This document shows positions 28,472-37,204 of a DNA stretch of 64,000 nt, one piece after another. Position numbers and translations under genes: made by a program. Below the pieces are notes generated by a model. The model was not told where the DNA came from and did no database searches. It saw nothing but the letters and a program-made list of their open reading frames with translations. This DNA comes from Microbacterium radiodurans (GTDB lineage Bacteria > Actinomycetota > Actinomycetes > Actinomycetales > Microbacteriaceae): NCBI RefSeq assembly GCF_008710705.1, contig NZ_VYRZ01000002.1, positions 496,001 through 560,000 on the forward strand. Reading direction: 5' to 3'. Numbering within the stretch: position 1 is the first letter of the stretch; each line of letters opens with the position of its first letter.

Positions 28472-29518
28472 ATGACGAACACCCTCCTCCCCACCTCGAT
28501 CGTGGGGAGCCTGCCCAAGCCCGCGTGGCTCGCCCAGCCCGAGGTGCTGTGGTCGCCCTGGGAGCTCTCGGGCGACGCGCTCGTCGAGGGCAAGCAGGAT
28601 GCACTGCGCGCAGCGGTGCACGAGCAGCGCCGTCGCGGCCTCGACATCATCAGCGACGGCGAACAGACGCGTCAGCACTTCGTCACGACCTTCATCGAGC
28701 ACCTCGACGGCGTCGATTTCTCACGGCGCGAGACGGTCCGCATCCGCGACCGCTACGACGCGAGCGTCCCGACCGTGGTCGGAGCGGTGAGCCGGCGACA
28801 GCCGGTGTTCGTCGACGACGCGGTGTTCCTCCGGGAGCAGACCGACCAGCCCATCAAGTGGGCCCTTCCCGGCCCGATGACGATGATCGACACCCTCGCC
28901 GACCGGCACTACGCCAGCCGCGAGAAGCTCGCGTGGGAGTTCGCCACGATCCTCAACCAGGAGGCGAGAGAGCTCGAAGCGGCCGGCGTCGACGTCATCC
29001 AGTTCGATGAGCCGGCGTTCAACGTCTTCTTCGACGAGATGAAGGACTGGGGCATCGCCGCGCTCGAGCGCGCGGCCGAAGGACTCCGCGCCGAGACTGT
29101 CGTGCACATCTGCTACGGCTACGGCATCAAGGCGAACAACGACTGGAAGGCGACGCTCGGCGACGAGTGGCGCCAGTACGAGGAGTCCTTCCCGCTCCTG
29201 CAGCGCTCGACCATCGACGTCGTCTCGCTCGAGAGCCACCACTCCCACGTCCCGCTGGAGCTCATCGAACTCGTCCGCGGCAAGAAGGTCATGCTCGGCG
29301 CCATCGACGTCGCGAGCGACGAGATCGAATCCCCCGAGGATGTCGCCGACACCCTGCGGCGCGCTCTCGCCTTCGTCGACGCCGACAAGCTGATCCCGAG
29401 CACGAACTGCGGCATGGCTCCGCTGCCCCGCGGCGTCGCCCACGACAAACTGAGCGCGCTGGTGGCCGGTGCCGACATCGTGCGGTCGGAGCTGGCCGGG
29501 AGCGACGCGCCCCGCTGA
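28472..29518 (+). CDS. mesD: folate-independent methionine synthase MesD (core-MetE family)
   Basis: 348 residues from ATG 28472, chosen because GGAG lies 7 bases upstream; an ATG at 28451 overlaps the mesX stop but has no ribosome binding site. Only the C-terminal catalytic half of MetE is present. Zinc-site signatures are VVHICYGYG and STNCGMAPLPRG, plus homocysteine-site residues in SIVGSLPKP and SDGEQTR. The N-terminal folate-binding half is absent, so the methyl donor is not methyltetrahydrofolate. The linkage to DUF1852 assigns it to MesD rather than other short MetE families. Confidence 0.85.
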   Translation: MTNTLLPTSIVGSLPKPAWLAQPEVLWSPWELSGDALVEGKQDALRAAVHEQRRRGLDIISDGEQTRQHFVTTFIEHLDGVDFSRRETVRIRDRYDASVPTVVGAVSRRQPVFVDDAVFLREQTDQPIKWALPGPMTMIDTLADRHYASREKLAWEFATILNQEARELEAAGVDVIQFDEPAFNVFFDEMKDWGIAALERAAEGLRAETVVHICYGYGIKANNDWKATLGDEWRQYEESFPLLQRSTIDVVSLESHHSHVPLELIELVRGKKVMLGAIDVASDEIESPEDVADTLRRALAFVDADKLIPSTNCGMAPLPRGVAHDKLSALVAGADIVRSELAGSDAPR

Positions 29519-29584
29519 ACGGCGATGCTTCGGGTCATCCCGAAATCTCAGCCGGAACAACGATGAGAGCGCACCCGCGCTGGT

Positions 29585-29590
29585 TAGACT
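29585..29590 (+). promoter_or_regulatory. probable -10 of tRNA-Leu
   Basis: TAGACT ends 9 bases before the mature tRNA. The -35 region is weak. Confidence 0.4.
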
Positions 29591-29599
29591 GAGCCGTCC

Positions 29600-29681
29600 G
29601 CGGGAGTGGTGGAATTGGCAGACACGCAGGATTTAGGTTCCTGTGCTTCACGGCGTGTGGGTTCAAGTCCCACCTTCCGCA
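29600..29681 (+). tRNA. tRNA-Leu (anticodon TAG)
   Basis: An 82-base class II tRNA. The acceptor GCGGGAG pairs with CTTCCGC, the anticodon stem CAGGA/TCCTG encloses TTTAGGT (anticodon TAG), a long variable arm follows, and the T-arm is GTGGG-TTCAAGT-CCCAC. The discriminator is A. The 3' CCA is not encoded. Confidence 0.95.
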
Positions 29682-29735
29682 CGGATCGAGCGCTCGCCCG
29701 ACCCATCTCTTCTTGAACACCGACGGGAACACGCT

Positions 29736-30554
29736 GTGCACCAGATCGCACTCATCCCCTGGTTGGATCCCGAAACGATCATCAGCGCCGCAGGCCCGTG
29801 GGCCCTGCTGGTGGTCTGCTTCATCGTGTTCGCCGAGACCGGTCTGCTGGTCGGCTTCCTGCTGCCGGGCGACACCCTGCTGATCATGGCGGGCCTCCTC
29901 TCGAACCCCGCCACGCACGCACCGCACGGCGTCTTCGGGATCAACGTCTGGATCGTCGGCCTGCTGATCGGCCTCTCGGCGTTCCTCGGCGGCGAGGTCG
30001 GGTACGTCATCGGGCGCAAGGGCGGTCCCGCCGTATTCGAGCGCAAGGAGTCGGGGCTTTTCAGCCGACGCAACGTCGAACGGACGAACGCCTTCTTCGA
30101 GCGGTACGGCGGCGTCACGGTCATCCTCGCCCGGTTCGTTCCCATCGTCCGCACGTTCGCTCCCGTCGCGGCCGGCGTCGGCAAGATGCCGTGGCACCGC
30201 TACTCGCTCTACAACCTGATCGGGGCCGTCCTCTGGGGCTTCGGTCTGACGATCTTCGGCTACGCCGTCAGCCTCATCCCGGGCGTCGGCGAGTTCGTCG
30301 CGGAGTACATCGACGTCATCCTCCTGGCGGCGGTGGTCGGCACCGTGTTCTTCATCGTCTGGCACTACTTCGCCGAGAAGCGGAAGGCGAAGACGGAGAT
30401 GGCCGCCGGTCCCGACAGGCGCACCGACGCCGCCGAGGCCGAAGAGCTCGCCCTCGACCCGCAGGTGTTCCAGCAGCACGGCCACCCGCACGCGCACGGC
30501 CCGTCCGGGGAGCGATCCGACCGCGGCGACGACTCCGAGCCGCCGCGGTCCTGA
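29736..30554 (+). CDS. DedA family membrane protein with histidine-rich tail
   Basis: 272 residues from GTG 29736. DedA/SNARE-associated proteins are implicated in undecaprenyl-phosphate or phospholipid flipping. Family motifs are FAETGLLVGFLLPGDTLLIMAGLL, GEVGYVIGRKGG, the FFERYGGVTVILARFVPIVRTFAPVAAGVG block and WHRYSLYNLIGAVLWG. About five hydrophobic segments are visible. The C-terminal 50 residues are charged and contain QQHGHPHAHG, a possible metal-binding tail. Its TGA abuts the ku stop with no bases between. Confidence 0.92.
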   Translation: MHQIALIPWLDPETIISAAGPWALLVVCFIVFAETGLLVGFLLPGDTLLIMAGLLSNPATHAPHGVFGINVWIVGLLIGLSAFLGGEVGYVIGRKGGPAVFERKESGLFSRRNVERTNAFFERYGGVTVILARFVPIVRTFAPVAAGVGKMPWHRYSLYNLIGAVLWGFGLTIFGYAVSLIPGVGEFVAEYIDVILLAAVVGTVFFIVWHYFAEKRKAKTEMAAGPDRRTDAAEAEELALDPQVFQQHGHPHAHGPSGERSDRGDDSEPPRS

Positions 30555-31442
30555 TCAGGACGCCTTCGCGCTCTTCTTGGCGGGCGCCTTCTTCGTCGAC
30601 GACTTTTTCTTCGTCGGCGCGTCGTCACCGTCGCCGGCCTCGCTCTTCGACGATCGGGCCGCGCGACTGCGCTCGACGCTCGCGCGGAGCGCCTCCATCA
30701 GATCGATGACCTCGCCGCCGTCCTTCTCGGCCTGTTCGCCGAAGGTCTCGGAGGTGTCGAGCGCATCGCCCTTCTCGAGCTTGGCGTCGATGAGTGTCCG
30801 CAGCTCCTCCTGGTACTCGTCGGTGAAGGATTCCGGGTCGAAATCGCTCGAGAAGCTCTCGACCAGGGATGCCGACAGCTCCAGCTCTTTCGCCGAGATC
30901 CGCACCGATTCATCCAGCGACGGGAACGCCGCCTCGCGCACCTCGTCGGCCCACAGCAGGGTCTGCAGCACGAGGACGTCGCCTCGGACCCGCAGCGCCG
31001 CCAGGCGCGTCTTCTGACGGAGCGAGAACCGCACCACCGCGGTGCGGTCGGTCTGCTCGAGGGTCCGGCGCAGCAGCACGTACGACTTCGGCGACGACGA
31101 GTCCGGCTCGAGGTAGTACGCCTTGTCGAGCGTCAGCAGATCGATCTGCTCGCTCGGCACGAACTCGACCACGTCGATCTCGCGGCTGCGCTCCGACGGC
31201 AGCGAGGCGAGGTCGTCCTTCGTCAGAACCACCGTCCGATCGCCGTCGTCGTACGCCTTGTCGATGTCGGCGTACGGCACGACCTCGCCGTCGATCTCGC
31301 AGATCCGCTGATACCGGATGCGGCCGCCGTCGGCGTTGTGGACCTGATGCAGCGGAACGTCGTGATCCTCCGTCGCCGAGTACACCTTGACGGGCACGTT
31401 GACGAGTCCGAAGGTCAGCGCACCTTTCCAGATCGCTCTCAT
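30555..31442 (-). CDS. ku: non-homologous end-joining protein Ku
   Basis: Binds double-strand DNA ends and recruits LigD. 295 residues from ATG 31442 (MRAIWKGALTFGLVNVPVKVYSATEDHD), the canonical Ku start. The core has VPYADIDKAYDDGDRTVVLTKDDLASLPSERSREIDV and YYLEPD. The C-terminus (about 255-295) is Lys/Ala/Ser-rich (KKKSSTKKAPAKKSAKAS), a histone-like tail seen in actinobacterial Ku. It is divergent from ligD across a 61-base gap, so the two repair partners share a control region. Confidence 0.97.
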   Translation of the reverse strand: MRAIWKGALTFGLVNVPVKVYSATEDHDVPLHQVHNADGGRIRYQRICEIDGEVVPYADIDKAYDDGDRTVVLTKDDLASLPSERSREIDVVEFVPSEQIDLLTLDKAYYLEPDSSSPKSYVLLRRTLEQTDRTAVVRFSLRQKTRLAALRVRGDVLVLQTLLWADEVREAAFPSLDESVRISAKELELSASLVESFSSDFDPESFTDEYQEELRTLIDAKLEKGDALDTSETFGEQAEKDGGEVIDLMEALRASVERSRAARSSKSEAGDGDDAPTKKKSSTKKAPAKKSAKAS

Positions 31443-31491
31443 GCCCTCAGTACACACCGCAACCCACCCGCGCGAGAAGCGGGTGGCGCAA

Positions 31492-31503
31492 TACCCTGTC
31501 GCC
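31492..31503 (+). promoter_or_regulatory. leaderless-type promoter of ligD
   Basis: TACCCT (31492-31497), 6 bases, then ATG 31504. Confidence 0.5.
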
Positions 31504-33939
31504 ATGGCAGGCGAGCAGACGGTCCGGGTCGACGGTCGTCGCCTGCGGCTGTCGAACCTCGACAAGGTGCTCTACCCCGCGACGGGCACCACCAAGGGCG
31601 AGGTCATCGACTACGTCTCCCGCATCGCGCCGCTGATGCTGCCGCACCTCGACCGACGGCCGGTGACGCGCAAGCGCTGGCCCGAGGGCGTCGAGCACCC
31701 CGACTTCTTCGCGAAGGATCTCGAGCGCGGCGCGCCGTCGTGGCTCCCCCGTCTGCCGATCGACCACTCGAGCGGCGCCAAGGACTACCCGCTGGTCGAC
31801 GAGGTCGCCTCCCTCGTCTACCTCGCCCAGGTCGCGAGTCTCGAGCTGCACGTCCCGCAGTGGCGCTTCACCGACGCCGGCGAGCGCGGCGCTCCCGATC
31901 GCCTCGTGCTCGACCTCGATCCGGGCCCGGGCGTCGGGCTCGCGGAGTGCGCGGAGGTCGCGCGGTGGGTGCGCGACATCCTCGACGACATGGGCATGCA
32001 GCTCTTCCCGGTCACGAGCGGGAGCAAGGGCATTCATCTGTACGCATCGCTCGACGGCTCGCAGACGAGCGACCAGGCGTCGATGCTCGCGAAGGAGCTC
32101 GCGCGGGCCCTCGAGGCCGATCACCCCGATCTCGTCGTCAGCCAGATGACGCGGAGCGCCCGCGCCGGCAAGGTCTTCCTCGACTGGAGCCAGAACAACG
32201 GCTCGAAGACGACGATCGCGCCGTACTCACTGCGCGGCCGCGCCGAGCCCACCGTCGCCGCGCCGCGCACGTGGGACGAGCTCGCCGACCCCGGCCTGCG
32301 CCACCTCCGCTTCGACGAGATGCTCGACCGCGCGTCGAACCTCGGCGACCTGCTCGCTCCCCTGGCACCGGCGCGCACGGCACCGCTCGTCCCCTACCTC
32401 GCCAAGCGCTCGGCCGACCGCACCCCCGAGCCGATGCCCGCCGCCGTCTCGCCCGCCCCGGTCTCGGTCGGGGCCGCGGCCGGCGCGTCGGACGACAGCC
32501 GCCGCTTCGTCGTCCAGGAGCACCATGCCCGGCGCCTGCACTACGACCTTCGGCTCGAGCGCGACGGCGTGCTCGTCAGCTGGGCGGTGCCCCGCGGCAT
32601 CCCGGACACTCCCGACCGCAACCACCTCGCCGTCATGACCGAGCCGCACCCGATGGAGTACCTGACCTTCGCCGGCGAGATCCCCGCGGGCGAGTACGGA
32701 GCGGGAACGATGACGATCTGGGACACGGGCCGCTACGACCTGGAGAAGTGGCGCGACGACGAGATCATCTTCACCCTGCACGGGACGCCCGGCGGAGCCG
32801 CCGATGCCGCGCGTCTCGTCCTCATCCGCACCGGCGGCGCAGGCGAGAAGTCGCAGTGGCTGCTGCATCGGATGAAGGCGGATGCCGCGTCTCCCCGGCT
32901 ACGAACGGCAACGTCAACGACACCGGCAACGACACCGGCACCGGCGGGCGACGATCCCGAGGCAGGCGCCGTCTCTCCCCGCGCGCCGATGCTCGCCGTC
33001 CCCTCTGCACCCGGGCCGGCGCGGGCCGCCGCGTCCCGCTGGGGGTCCTGGGTGGAGTTCAAGTGGGACGGCATCCGCGCCCTCGCCTCGTGGGACGGGG
33101 AGCGCCTTCGGCTGACAGCACGCAGCGGCACCGACATCACCGCGCGCTACCCCGAACTGACCGGAGCCGCTCTCGGCCTCGGCGCCGACGCGCTCGTCCT
33201 CGACGGCGAGATCGTCGCCCTCGACGCGGCGGGTCGACCGAGCTTCCCGCTGCTGCAGAACCGCATGCACCTCTCGAAGCCGCGCGAGATCGAACGCGAA
33301 CGCGAACGCACGCCGATCGACTACTTCGTGTTCGACCTGCTGCGCATCGGCGAGCGCGACGTGACCGGACTGCCGCTGCGGGACCGACGTCGCCTGCTCG
33401 AGGAGGCGACGGCGGGTGCGCGGGCTCCGCTCACCGTCCCGCCCCGGACCGACGACCTCGACGCCGCGCTGACCGCCGCACGCGAACTCGACCTCGAGGG
33501 AGCGGTCGTCAAGGACCCGGGCTCGCCGTATCGCCCCGGCGTCCGCTCCGAGGAATGGCTGAAGGTCAAGCTGACGCGCACCCAGGACGTCGTCGTGGGT
33601 GCGATCCGGCCCGGGAAGGGCGGGCGCCGCGGCGGGATCGGATCGCTCCTCCTCGGCATTCCGGGCCCCGATGGTCTGCGCTACGCGGGGCGCGTCGGAT
33701 CGGGCTTCTCCGACATCGAACTCGCCCGGCTGGAGGCGGCGCTCGAGCCCCTGCGCACCAGCGAGAACCCGTTCGTCGGGATCCCCGCCGCAGACGCCTC
33801 CGACGCGCTCTGGGTCGCGCCCGAGCTCGTCGGCGAAGTCGAATTCGCCGAGTTCACCCCCGGCGGCATCCTCCGGCACGCGCGATGGCGGGGGCTGCGG
33901 CCCGATCGTTCCCCTGCCGACGTGACCCGCGAGGAGTGA
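31504..33939 (+). CDS. ligD: ATP-dependent DNA ligase LigD (polymerase-phosphoesterase-ligase)
   Basis: 811 residues in the mycobacterial order. The primase-like polymerase is at about 1-290 (DKVLYPATGTTKGEVIDYVSR; LDLDPGPGVG; LYASLDG). The 3'-phosphoesterase is at about 330-470 (FVVQEHHARRLHYDLRLERDG, with catalytic His and Asp; GEYGAGTMTIWD). The ATP ligase starts near 510 (motif I EFKWDGIRAL with Lys near 521) and has an OB fold at the end. A low-complexity Thr/Ala/Pro linker (about 460-500) joins the last two. It repairs double-strand breaks with Ku. Confidence 0.97.
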   Translation: MAGEQTVRVDGRRLRLSNLDKVLYPATGTTKGEVIDYVSRIAPLMLPHLDRRPVTRKRWPEGVEHPDFFAKDLERGAPSWLPRLPIDHSSGAKDYPLVDEVASLVYLAQVASLELHVPQWRFTDAGERGAPDRLVLDLDPGPGVGLAECAEVARWVRDILDDMGMQLFPVTSGSKGIHLYASLDGSQTSDQASMLAKELARALEADHPDLVVSQMTRSARAGKVFLDWSQNNGSKTTIAPYSLRGRAEPTVAAPRTWDELADPGLRHLRFDEMLDRASNLGDLLAPLAPARTAPLVPYLAKRSADRTPEPMPAAVSPAPVSVGAAAGASDDSRRFVVQEHHARRLHYDLRLERDGVLVSWAVPRGIPDTPDRNHLAVMTEPHPMEYLTFAGEIPAGEYGAGTMTIWDTGRYDLEKWRDDEIIFTLHGTPGGAADAARLVLIRTGGAGEKSQWLLHRMKADAASPRLRTATSTTPATTPAPAGDDPEAGAVSPRAPMLAVPSAPGPARAAASRWGSWVEFKWDGIRALASWDGERLRLTARSGTDITARYPELTGAALGLGADALVLDGEIVALDAAGRPSFPLLQNRMHLSKPREIERERERTPIDYFVFDLLRIGERDVTGLPLRDRRRLLEEATAGARAPLTVPPRTDDLDAALTAARELDLEGAVVKDPGSPYRPGVRSEEWLKVKLTRTQDVVVGAIRPGKGGRRGGIGSLLLGIPGPDGLRYAGRVGSGFSDIELARLEAALEPLRTSENPFVGIPAADASDALWVAPELVGEVEFAEFTPGGILRHARWRGLRPDRSPADVTREE

Positions 33940-33957
33940 CGCCGGAGCGCATCGGCG

Positions 33958-34872
33958 TCAGTGCCGCGCGTCGTGCTCCACGTGACCGGCGGGTTCGAGC
34001 TGGAACGTCGAGTGCTCGACGTCGAAGTGCTCCGACAGGCACCGCTGGAGATGCGTGAGCAGTTCGGGAGCCCTGCCGGACTCGAGCACCCCCGCCGCTG
34101 CGACGACGTGCGCGGTGAACACGGGGGCGCCGCGCGTGAGCTGCCACACGTGGATGTCGTGCACGTCCGCCACACCGGGGGCGCGCAGGATGTGGTCGCG
34201 GATCTGCGACACGTCCGTCCCCTGCGGCACCGTCTCACCGAGCACGGCGAACACCTCGCGCAGCAGCACGAGGGCGCGCGGCACGATCATCGCGGCGATC
34301 GCGAGCGAGGCCAGCGCGTCGGCCGGCATCCAGCCGCTGACCGCGATGACGATCGCCGCGCCGATGACGAGGAGCGAGCCGAGCAGGTCGCCGAGCACCT
34401 CGAGGTAGGCCCCGCGCACGTTGATGCTCGTGCGCTGAGCCGCACTCAGGAGCCACAGCGACACGGCGTTCGCGACCAGGCCGACGACGGCCACGACGAG
34501 CATGAGTCCGCCGGCGACCTCCACGTCGCTCGGGGCGAGGAGCCGCTGAATGCCCTCCGTGGCGACCCAGACCGAGACGGCCAGCAGGATGATCGCGTTG
34601 ATCAGCGCGCCGAACACCTCGACGCGGCGGTAGCCGTAGGTGTTGCGCTGATCGGCCGGGCGGGCCGCGATGACGCTCGCGACGAGGGCGATGACCAGGC
34701 CCGAGGCGTCGGCGAACATGTGGGCCGAGTCGGCGAGGAGCGCGAGCGAGCCGGAGAGCACGGCACCGACGACCTGGACGACGAGGACCGTCGCGGTCAA
34801 CCCGAGCGAGATCGCGAGCAGCCTGCGGTTGTCGTAGCCGCGGATGCCGGATGCCGGTGCGTGGTCGTGCAT
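33958..34872 (-). CDS. cation diffusion facilitator (zinc/cobalt efflux)
   Basis: 304 residues with six membrane segments. The HxxxD metal site in segment 2 is in DSAHMFADASGL, and the segment 5 counterpart is in GAYLEVLGDLLGS (here with Asp but no His at the usual partner position, which is LEVLGD). A cytoplasmic C-terminal domain contains VADVHDIHVWQLTRG. The N-terminus MHDHAP and the C-terminus HVEHDARH add histidines. It resembles CzcD/ZitB; the metal is not certain. A TAACCT hexamer lies 6 bases before ATG 34872. Confidence 0.92.
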   Translation of the reverse strand: MHDHAPASGIRGYDNRRLLAISLGLTATVLVVQVVGAVLSGSLALLADSAHMFADASGLVIALVASVIAARPADQRNTYGYRRVEVFGALINAIILLAVSVWVATEGIQRLLAPSDVEVAGGLMLVVAVVGLVANAVSLWLLSAAQRTSINVRGAYLEVLGDLLGSLLVIGAAIVIAVSGWMPADALASLAIAAMIVPRALVLLREVFAVLGETVPQGTDVSQIRDHILRAPGVADVHDIHVWQLTRGAPVFTAHVVAAAGVLESGRAPELLTHLQRCLSEHFDVEHSTFQLEPAGHVEHDARH

Positions 34873-34884
34873 CTTCCGAGGTTA
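34873..34884 (-). promoter_or_regulatory. leaderless-type promoter of the CDF transporter
   Basis: TAACCT (34879-34884), 6 bases, then ATG 34872. Confidence 0.55.
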
Positions 34885-34990
34885 GGCCCGCGCGCAGGGC
34901 TTCGATCTCGAAAATCCCCAATCAGGAATGAAAACGGTGATCAGCCTCGCCCGCGAGCTCAGTACCGCCGAGCCCCGATGGGGCGGAGCG

Positions 34991-35584
34991 TCAGAGGCTC
35001 CGCAGCAGATCGGCGAGCGCCACGAACGCCCGAGCGCGGTGCGACTGCGCGTTCTTCTCCGCGGGAGTGAATTCCGCCACCGTGCGCGCGGGCGCGGGCT
35101 GCTCGTCGGGAACGAAGACGGGGTCGTAGCCGAAGCCGCCGGCGCCGGCCGCCGCGGTCGCGAGGCGGCCGGGCCACACACCCGTCACGACGTGCTCGGT
35201 GTCGCCGTCGACGAGAGCGATCACCGAGACGAACTGCGCGCCGCGCCGCGGATCGGCGATGTCGGAGAGCTGGTCGAGCAGGAGGGCGGTGTTCGCCGCG
35301 GCGTCCTTCCGGTGTCCGGCCCAGTAGGCCGAGAACGCCCCCGGAGCGCCGCCGAGCGCATCGACGCAGATGCCGGAGTCGTCGGCCAGCGCGGGCAGCC
35401 CGGTGTGGGCAGCGGCCGCGCGCGCCTTGATGAGCGCGTTCTCGGCGAACGTGACGCCGTCCTCGACGGGCTCGGGTCCGTCGTAGGCGACGATCTCGAC
35501 GTCCGGACGCACGGCGGCGACGATCCCGTGGAACTCCTCGACCTTGTGGGGGTTGTGCGTCGCCAGCACGATCCGCGAGCTCAT
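34991..35584 (-). CDS. rdgB: XTP/dITP diphosphatase (HAM1 family)
   Basis: Removes non-canonical purine nucleoside triphosphates. 197 residues from ATG 35584, overlapping the rph stop as ATGA. Motifs are [13 protein letters not shown] at the N-terminus, [28 protein letters not shown] near 65 and [12 protein letters not shown] near 145. The coupling to rph is common in bacteria. Confidence 0.96.
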   Translation of the reverse strand: MSSRIVLATHNPHKVEEFHGIVAAVRPDVEIVAYDGPEPVEDGVTFAENALIKARAAAAHTGLPALADDSGICVDALGGAPGAFSAYWAGHRKDAAANTALLLDQLSDIADPRRGAQFVSVIALVDGDTEHVVTGVWPGRLATAAAGAGGFGYDPVFVPDEQPAPARTVAEFTPAEKNAQSHRARAFVALADLLRSL

Positions 35585-36312
35585 GCGCGCGACGCGGTCT
35601 GGATGTCGCGCAGCTGCGCGCAGCCGTTCACGCCGAGCTCGAGCATGGCGTCGAGCTCGCTCTTGTCGAAGGGCGCGCCCTCGGCGGTCCCCTGCACCTC
35701 GACGAACAGGCCGCGACCGGTCACGACGACGTTCATGTCGGTCTCGGCGCGCACGTCCTCCACGTAGGCGAGGTCGAGCATCGGCGCACCGTCGATGATC
35801 CCCACCGACACCGCTGAGACCGAATCGATGAGGGGCGTGGCGCGCTGCGCGATGAACTTCTTCTCGCGGCCCCATTCGATGGCGTCGGCAAGGGCCACGT
35901 ACGCGCCCGTGATGGCCGCGGTGCGGGTGCCGCCGTCGGCCTGGAGCACGTCGCAGTCGATGACGATCGTGTTCTCGCCGAGCGCCTTGGTGTCGACGAC
36001 CGCGCGGAGGGCGCGACCGATCAGGCGCGAGATCTCGTGGGTGCGGCCGCCGACCCTGCCCTTGATCGACTCTCGGTCGTTGCGGCTGTTCGTGGCGCGC
36101 GGCAGCATCGCGTACTCGGCGGTGACCCAGCCCTTGCCCTTGCCGGTCAGCCAGCGGGGCACGCCATTGGTGAAGGATGCCGTGCACAGGACTTTCGTGC
36201 CTCCGAAGCTCACGAGGGCCGAGCCCTCGGCGTGAGCGCTCCACCGGCGCTCGATCGTGACCTCGCGCAGCTGGTCGGGGGTGCGTCCGTCGGCGCGCAG
36301 GGAGTCTGTCAT
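35581..36312 (-). CDS. rph: ribonuclease PH
   Basis: Phosphorolytic 3'-5' exoribonuclease trimming tRNA 3' ends. 243 residues from ATG 36312 ([18 protein letters not shown]) with a GGAG upstream. Conserved elements: [69 protein letters not shown]. It is the middle gene of murI-rph-rdgB, all on the minus strand. Confidence 0.97.
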   Translation of the reverse strand: MTDSLRADGRTPDQLREVTIERRWSAHAEGSALVSFGGTKVLCTASFTNGVPRWLTGKGKGWVTAEYAMLPRATNSRNDRESIKGRVGGRTHEISRLIGRALRAVVDTKALGENTIVIDCDVLQADGGTRTAAITGAYVALADAIEWGREKKFIAQRATPLIDSVSAVSVGIIDGAPMLDLAYVEDVRAETDMNVVVTGRGLFVEVQGTAEGAPFDKSELDAMLELGVNGCAQLRDIQTASRA

Positions 36313-36335
36313 GTCGGTCTCCGATTCGGGGTGGG

Positions 36336-37172
36336 TCAGGGTGCCGGTCGCGGCGGCAGGGTGATCGCGCCCGTCTGCACGAGACGGACGGAGGAGATGC
36401 CGCGCCCCATCAGCCGGTCGGCGAGGGCGAGGAAGTGCTCGGCCGAGTCGCCGGTGGCCTCGTAGACGTGGCGGGGCGTTGCGTCGGGGCTGGCCAGGAG
36501 GGAGCGCGAGACGAGCTGACGGTAGACGTCCTTCGCCGTCTCGGTGTCGCTCGAGACGAGGGTGACGTCCTCCCCCATCACGTAGCTGATGGCGCCCTCG
36601 AGGAACGGGTAGTGGGTGCAGCCGAGAACGAGGGTGTCGATGCCGGCCGCGCGCAGCGGTGCGAGATACTCCTCGGCGACGGCGAGCACCTCGTCCGACT
36701 GCGTGACGCCCGCCTCGACGAATTCGACGAAACGCGGGCAGGATGCCGCGAACACCGACAGCGTCGCATTCACCTCGAGCATGTCCTGGTAGGCGCGCGA
36801 GCCGATGGTTCCGACGGTGCCGATCACGCCGATGCGCCGATTGCGGGTCGTCGAGATCGCGGTGCGCACGGCCGGTCCGATGACTTCGACCACGGGCACG
36901 TCGTAACGCTCCCGCGCGTCGCGCAGCAGCGCGGCGGACGCGGTGTTGCAGGCGACGACGAGCATCTTCACGCCCTCGTCGACGAGGGTGTCGAGCACCT
37001 CGAGGCCGTACCGCCGGACGTCGGCGATCGGCTTCGGGCCGTAGGGCGAGTGCGCGGTGTCGCCGATGTAGAGCAGCGACTCGCGGGGCAGCAGTTGCGA
37101 GATCGCCCGCGCCACCGTGAGCCCGCCGACACCCGAGTCGAAGATGCCGATGGGCGCGTCGTTCACGATCAT
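36336..37172 (-). CDS. murI: glutamate racemase
   Basis: Makes D-glutamate for peptidoglycan. 278 residues from ATG 37172. A GTG at 37166 ([12 protein letters not shown]) is an attractive alternative because most homologues begin there and TAGGCT lies 8 bases upstream. The two catalytic cysteines are in VVACNTASA (near 75) and LGCTHYPFL (near 186). [12 protein letters not shown] and [12 protein letters not shown] are also present. It is divergent from pncB with a 32-base gap. Confidence 0.96.
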   Translation of the reverse strand: MIVNDAPIGIFDSGVGGLTVARAISQLLPRESLLYIGDTAHSPYGPKPIADVRRYGLEVLDTLVDEGVKMLVVACNTASAALLRDARERYDVPVVEVIGPAVRTAISTTRNRRIGVIGTVGTIGSRAYQDMLEVNATLSVFAASCPRFVEFVEAGVTQSDEVLAVAEEYLAPLRAAGIDTLVLGCTHYPFLEGAISYVMGEDVTLVSSDTETAKDVYRQLVSRSLLASPDATPRHVYEATGDSAEHFLALADRLMGRGISSVRLVQTGAITLPPRPAP

Positions 37173-37191
37173 CGAGCCTACCCCGCGTCGC

Positions 37192-37204
37192 TACAGTGGC
37201 AGTC
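37192..37204 (+). promoter_or_regulatory. leaderless-type promoter of pncB
   Basis: TACAGT (37192-37197), 7 bases, then ATG 37205. Confidence 0.5.
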
